Assembly: GCF_021233435.1 (NCBI RefSeq)
Contig: NZ_CP089468.1
Span: forward strand, 1,054,001-1,118,000
Origin: Halobacterium noricense
Lineage (GTDB): Archaea > Halobacteriota > Halobacteria > Halobacteriales > Halobacteriaceae
Length of the DNA: 64,000 nt
Direction of reading: 5' to 3'
Positions 62,400-64,000 of the stretch are shown piece by piece. A program made the translations under genes and the position numbers. The stretch's first letter is position 1; each line of letters opens with the position of its first letter. The notes under the pieces are model-generated. The model was not told where the DNA came from. It ran no database searches and was given only the letters and a program-made list of their open reading frames with translations.

Positions 62400-63820
62400 G
62401 GCTTCCGGCTCCGGCGGAAGCACGAGCGAGCAGGATGGGGAGGAAGTCGACACGGTCCTGACCAGCCACCAGACTGTTGCCTTCTATCCCCAACTATTAA
62501 GCAACCACGCGTGTATATGTGAAAACTATCGTGGAGTACCGTCGAACCGCCGTCATCAAGCTCGACACGCCCGAAGGCGCGGATATACACCTTCGAGAGA
62601 CTGTCGAGCAATTCAAATACTGCGCTAACACCGCGAGCGAGTGGTGCTGGCACGGCGACGATGGCTACCACGTCACATCGAAAGCCAAGGCCGAAGGTGC
62701 ACTGTACGACCAGCTACGCGAGGACACGGAGTTAACCGCGAATCTCGTCCAGAAGGGGATTCGCCAAGCTGTCGAATCAGTCAAGAGTGGCGTCGAACGG
62801 CTTAAGAATGACCAAGATACGTCTCGTCCGACCTTCACGGCTGATACCGCCGTCTACGACAAGCGAAGTGCCACCTTCCACCGCGACCACGTTTCACTGT
62901 CAACACCGGACGGACGAATCGAGTGCGACTACATTCTTCCCGACGACACCGAGACACCGCCAACAAAGTACGTCGCCAACGAGGACTACGAGTTTCGGCG
63001 GGCCACACTCCATCGACGCGACGGCGACTGGTATCTCCATGCGTCGATGCTCAAAGAGGACGACGACACCGACTCCACTACCGAGCACAGAACAGTCCTT
63101 GGTGTGGACCTCGGTGTGAATCAACTCGCGGTCGCTTCGACCGGACGGTTCTGGTCGGCAGACGAGTTTACCCACTGGAAACGAGAGTACGAGAAACGGC
63201 GTGGCGACCTCCAACAGTGTGGGACACGAGCCGCCCACGACGCGATAGCAGGCGTTGAGCGCAAAGAGGACGGACGCTTCGAGATATTCCTGCATCGTGT
63301 CGCCAACGAAATCGTCGCCGAAGCCCGCTCTCAGGACTGTTCGCACATCGTGTTCGAGGATTTGACCGACATTCGTGAGAGCGTCCCACAGGCGTCGTGG
63401 CACCATCTGTGGGCGTTCCGCCGTCTCTACGAGTGCGTCGCTTACAAAGCCAAAGAGCAGGGCGTCAAAGCCGTGCAAGTAGACCCACGGAACACCTCGA
63501 AGCGGTGTTCGACCTGTGGGTTTACCCACGACGACAACCGCGATGGCGAGGACTTCCAGTGTCAGAATTGCGGCTACCAGAACCACGCCGACTACAACGC
63601 CAGTAAGAATATCGGCTTGCAGTATCTCCGTCGTCGGCAAAACGCAGACGACGGAGGCTCACCCGTAGACGTGCGCTTGAATCGCGGGACGCTGAACGTG
63701 AGTGGAGAGTACAACCTTCCCGCCTCATCCGAGGCGTAGAACGGGAGTCCACGCGAAAGCCCTCCCCTCAACGAGCGAGCGGGGCTATTGCCCCCGAGCG
63801 AAGTAGGGGAGGGTAGTTTA
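62400..63820. mobile_element. IS200/IS605-type element with tnpB only (IS1341-like)
   Basis: It contains tnpB without a tnpA, so it needs a transposase in trans. The right end carries CCCTCCCCT (63760-63768) pairing with AGGGGAGGG (63805-63813), an inner GGGGC/GCCCC stem, and finishes at GTTTAC near 63820. The left border is uncertain; a hairpin at 62404-62420 (GCTTCCG...CGGAAGC) may mark it. The right-end RNA should form the guide-RNA scaffold for TnpB. The end supplies the stop codon of the adjacent gene on the minus strand. Confidence 0.65.
62519..63739 (+). CDS. tnpB: TnpB RNA-guided nuclease
   Basis: 406 residues from GTG 62519 (KTIVEYRRTAVIKLDTPEG). The RuvC-like active site is complete: Asp in VLGVDLGVNQLAVAS (about 200), Glu in HIVFEDLTDIRES (about 285) and Asp in YQNHADYNASKNIGL (about 362). 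A zinc ribbon (CSTCGFTHDDNRDGEDFQC, then QNCG) lies between the last two. TnpB proteins cut DNA guided by an RNA from the element's right end and help retain the transposon. All motifs are intact, so it may be active. Confidence 0.92.
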   Translation: MKTIVEYRRTAVIKLDTPEGADIHLRETVEQFKYCANTASEWCWHGDDGYHVTSKAKAEGALYDQLREDTELTANLVQKGIRQAVESVKSGVERLKNDQDTSRPTFTADTAVYDKRSATFHRDHVSLSTPDGRIECDYILPDDTETPPTKYVANEDYEFRRATLHRRDGDWYLHASMLKEDDDTDSTTEHRTVLGVDLGVNQLAVASTGRFWSADEFTHWKREYEKRRGDLQQCGTRAAHDAIAGVERKEDGRFEIFLHRVANEIVAEARSQDCSHIVFEDLTDIRESVPQASWHHLWAFRRLYECVAYKAKEQGVKAVQVDPRNTSKRCSTCGFTHDDNRDGEDFQCQNCGYQNHADYNASKNIGLQYLRRRQNADDGGSPVDVRLNRGTLNVSGEYNLPASSEA

Positions 63821-64000
63821 CCAGCGGTGGTGGACGTGTTCTTCGACGTACTTCTCGTAGACGTCGCGGGTCGCGCCGTGGGCCTGATGTTCGAGCGGGC
63901 GGGCGTTCGACGCGGCGACGTTGCTCCGGATGTGCTCGGGCGAGGTCGACCCCGGAATCACGGTGGAGACGGCGTCGAAGTCCAGGATCCAGCGGAGCGC
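63818..64000 (-). CDS. Aldo/keto reductase, C-terminal part
   Basis: The leftward frame enters from the window edge and reads ALRWILDFDAVSTVIPGSTS, PEHIRSNVAASNARPLEHQA and ends VEEHVHHRW. The VIPGSTSPEHIRSN stretch is the NADPH-binding segment of aldo/keto reductases. About 60 residues are visible. The stop TAA lies in the transposon right end (GTTTAC), so the last residues may reflect the insertion. Confidence 0.8.
   Translation of the reverse strand, partial: ALRWILDFDAVSTVIPGSTSPEHIRSNVAASNARPLEHQAHGATRDVYEKYVEEHVHHRW

Noticed and set aside
62331-62522. 63-codon frame upstream of tnpB as a possible TnpA
   Set aside because: It has no HUH motif or catalytic Tyr and is far shorter than TnpA proteins; the region is more likely the transposon left end.

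Overview
The window comes from a halophilic archaeon (class Halobacteria, probably Halobacterium-like). The evidence is the high-GC coding sequence, the acidic Asp/Glu-rich proteins, the many ATGA/GTGA start-stop overlaps, and archaeal or haloarchaeal genes: an MBF1 factor, GTP cyclohydrolase III, an ISH3-type transposase, a subtype I-B Cas set of the Haloferax type, and a DinB polymerase ending in a PCNA-binding motif. No tRNA or rRNA gene was recognised.

Positions 1 to about 18,050 form an integrated virus-related element. From 1 to 6851 a packed plus-strand block starts with the 3' part of a packaging ATPase. Its gene order (98-, 175- and about 247-residue proteins, then small membrane proteins and a long Ser/Gly/Asp-rich protein) matches the SH1/PH1/HHIV-2 virus group (VP12, VP7, VP4, VP13, VP2 and others). 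From about 6.9 to 16.4 kb lies more AT-rich cargo: membrane proteins, an ISH3-family insertion sequence that splits a membrane-protein gene, a serine recombinase, a frameshifted subtilase and winged-helix repressors. A tyrosine integrase at 16.9-17.9 kb closes the element, and the trailer end of a CRISPR array begins about 180 bp later.

Positions 18,120-36,111 hold a complete type I-B CRISPR-Cas locus: cas6-cas8b-cas7-cas5-cas3-cas4-cas1-cas2 on the plus strand, flanked by two divergent arrays. Array 1 has 57 repeats and 56 spacers and reads leftward. Array 2 has 72 repeats and 71 spacers and reads rightward. Both have the same repeat, and their 96-bp leaders are exact inverted copies. The arrays share one spacer, contain pairs of near-identical spacers, and array 2 carries a three-spacer block present three times in tandem.

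Positions 36,112-37,187 contain no intact gene. They hold IS200/IS605-type right-end hairpins, the remnant of a tnpB 3' end, and an unusual run of at least eleven short-loop perfect or near-perfect hairpins.

From 37,184 to the end the window looks chromosomal: a SprT-like protease, GTP cyclohydrolase III, DNA polymerase IV, a gluconate-type permease, UspA, a tpiA-mbf1-CDP-alcohol transferase-adenylate kinase-hisC run, a HicAB pair with a shortened HicA, and a Rieske protein gene split by an apparent one-base loss. It continues with an ACR3-type transporter, a 1126-residue winged-helix/NTPase/TPR regulator, a divergently transcribed degenerate Hsp70-like protein plus a membrane-anchored DnaJ-type zinc protein, a proC-proB-proA operon, a ribbon-helix-helix/RelE pair, a GMC dehydrogenase with its Tat-exported partner, an FAH-family enzyme, a tnpB-only transposon, and the end of an aldo/keto reductase gene.
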